Assembly: GCF_020085105.1 (NCBI RefSeq)
Contig: NC_058061.1
Span: 7,597,284 to 7,661,283 of the forward strand
DNA: 64,000 bases
Direction: 5' to 3'
From: Siniperca chuatsi
Lineage: Eukaryota; Chordata; Actinopteri; Centrarchiformes; Sinipercidae
The notes below the pieces were generated by a model that saw only the letters and a program-made list of their open reading frames with translations, searched no databases and was not told where the DNA came from. Shown here piece after piece: positions 62,245 through 64,000 of the stretch. Positions within the stretch are counted from its first letter, which is position 1, and every line of letters begins with the position of its first letter. A program made the position numbers and the translations under genes.

Positions 62245-62550
62245 CACTGGTGGAATGTAATTCAGTACATTTACTCAAGTACTGTATAAATCCGAGGTAC
62301 TTGTACTTGAGTATTTTTATGCTACTTTACACTTCTACTCCACTACATCTCAGAGGCAAATATTGTACTTTTTACTTCACTACATTTGTCTGATAGCTTT
62401 AGTTACTTTTCAGACTACACGTTTTCATACCCATCCTGTCCAGTGAAATCCCTGTATCTCCACATTTGAATGTTTGTGATAACTGAAGGGTTTAGTGTTC
62501 ATTTATGGGTTGAGAAAGTTCTCCTACTTCTTAAGCTAAATAACATGTCT
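62245..62550. mobile_element. hAT-like MITE, one end only
   Basis: CACTGGTGGAATGTAATTCA then CTTTTTACTTCACTACATTT and AGTGTTCATTTATGGGTTGA, i.e. the long subfamily of 29,453, truncated before its other end. Confidence 0.6.
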
Positions 62551-62663
62551 CAAATTAATTAATAACAACTGTCCAATGCAATTTCCCGAAGCCTACATTG
62601 ACTTGTTCAAATTGCTTGTTTTGTCCAACCAACTGTCCAAAACCCAAATATTCAGTTATTATA

Positions 62664-62962
62664 AGGGTTGCAACTAAAGATTATTTTCATTATCTATTAG
62701 TTTCTCGATTAATAGTTTAGTCTGTGAAATGTTAAACAGTTTTGTAGAGCTCACGTTGGTGTCTTCAATTTGCTTGTTTTGTCTGACCAACAATCCAGAA
62801 CGTAAACATATTAAATCGACTGTCGAAGAAAAACTGAAAATCCTCACAATTTAAGATGCTGGAACCAGAGACGGTTTGGCAATTTTGCTTGAAAAATGAC
62901 TGAATCGATTATCAAAATAGTTGCAGATTAATTTTCTGTTGATCTGTAATTATTATTCATTC
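62664..62962. mobile_element. MITE ('GCAACTAAAGATTATTTTC' family)
   Basis: GGGTTGCAACTAAAGATTAT at the left, TGTTTTGTCTGACCAACAAT in the middle and TGATTATCAAAATAGTTGCA-like words at the right. Confidence 0.6.
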
Positions 62963-63061
62963 AGATTAATACATCAGTTTGTTGATACAGTTTAAGTTGC
63001 AGATCTGTGAACAACAAAGCATCTGCAAAATCGTCAAATATATCAGTGAAGATACAGATGG

Positions 63062-63470
63062 GTAACACATTAAAGGAAAAACCAACATGAAGTGTCTTAG
63101 TATGGAGTCAGGCCACCACGAGCATCCAAGTCTGTGGAACTCTATTGGAGGGATGAACACCTTTCCTCCTCAAGATATTCCCTCATTTATACAGTATAGC
63201 ATCAGAGACAATCACAGACATTTGAAGATTAAAGTTTATATTTGGTCTTATGGAGATGGGGGCGGAGAGCATTGTCTTACAGGTTGGTCCAAAATCTTCT
63301 ATAGGTGTGAAACTGGGTTGAGATCTGGCCATAGCATTTTATTCACATCATTTTCATCCTCACCAAATCATTCAGTGAGCCCTGGTGCACAGAAGCATCT
63401 GCATTTGATGTCTCTCTGCTCTATTATTCAAGTTTTTCCTTTTAATTTGTCCCCCGTCTGTACTTAGTTT
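63062..63470. mobile_element. DNA transposon-like repeat fragment
   Basis: ACCAACATGAAGTGTCTTAG, GGAACTCTATTGGAGGGATG and GGGTTGAGATCTGGCCATAG belong to a widespread teleost repeat that I know only by its wording. The 126-codon frame through it is not a host gene. Confidence 0.45.
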
Positions 63471-63503
63471 GTTCATTTAGTTATATTTTACTAGATATAT
63501 TCT

Positions 63504-63700
63504 AGTGCTGAACCAATTAGTCGACAGACAGAAGATTATTCTTCTTTGAAGTAATTTATCAATCAGATGTTAACTGGTTTCAGCTTCTCAAATATGAGGA
63601 TTTTCTGTTTTTGTAAACTTAATACCTTTTGATTTTGGACTGTTGGACTGACCATTTTGCAGCTGCAATCTTGGGCTCTGGGAGATTATTAATCATTATG
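63504..63700. mobile_element. MITE fragment ('CTGCAACTAATGATTATTTTC' family)
   Basis: GTGCTGAACCAATTAGTCGA, then GTTTCAGCTTCTCAAATATG and GGACTGTTGGACTGACC. The ends are diverged. Confidence 0.45.
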
Positions 63701-64000
63701 ATGATTTTTACATATCTTTTATGTTCTCTGTTGCATTCTCTGTTTTATTACATACAGATAGATTATCCTTACATTACTGCCTGAAGACCTAGTTTCCCCC
63801 ACAGTGAACAACACATCCTTTCATTCTATGAAGCCATCAGTTCCAGTATTTGTTTATATATTCGTATTGTTATATCATGGTATAACGTTGACTTCTGGCT
63901 CATGCTCAGTGTTCCCCACAAGGTTCAGCAGGCCTTTACCCTACTTTATAAACAAACAGCTCCAGAAACAATCCAGTTCCAGCCAGGCTGAGCCTTCAAA

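Overview
The window is vertebrate nuclear DNA, almost certainly from a ray-finned (teleost) fish. It has small GT-AG exons separated by repeat-rich introns, piles of teleost-type repeats (Tc1/mariner, hAT-like MITEs, L2- and Rex/CR1-like LINEs, Penelope-like elements, CA/GT microsatellites), and host proteins that align from memory to vertebrate families. I see no prokaryotic feature and no CRISPR array.

Layout. 1-5,100: stacked retroelement fossils; an L2-like LINE (minus) carries a solo LTR and a Penelope-like element, each with visible target duplications. 5,117-7,907 (+): the last five coding exons of an ST6GALNAC1/2-type sialyltransferase; its 5' exons are not seen here. 7,900-14,300: repeats and two pairs of long direct duplications, with a decayed U5 snRNA copy at 11,106-11,222. 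15,000-17,955: Penelope-like pieces, a Tc1-like transposon and a LINE fragment. 17,969-25,865: a giant inverted repeat (arms about 3.2 kb, spacer about 1.2 kb) carrying six U5 snRNA genes, three per arm, all transcribed outward from the centre. A seventh, diverged U5 with its own promoter elements lies just outside at 26,350. 26,500-37,800: hAT-like MITEs, a foldback Tc1-type MITE and LINE fragments.

37,900-49,350 (+): trim8, a RING/B-box/coiled-coil E3 ligase, with five coding exons giving 585 residues. 57,950-61,320 (minus): arl3, a ciliary small GTPase, with six coding exons giving 182 residues, the first being only the ATG. The two genes are tail to tail, as TRIM8 and ARL3 are in human 10q24. 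The remaining DNA is intron or intergenic sequence with MITEs.

The most unusual object is the U5 palindrome. Loop 1, the Sm site, the 3' stem-loop, a PSE near -55 and (in four of six copies plus the outlier) a ZNF143/SPH-type distal element near -200 are all readable. A short retroelement present in only one arm, with target duplications and an empty site in the other arm, shows the palindrome is older than that insertion. The centre of the palindrome cuts a mariner-like element 49 bp from its end.
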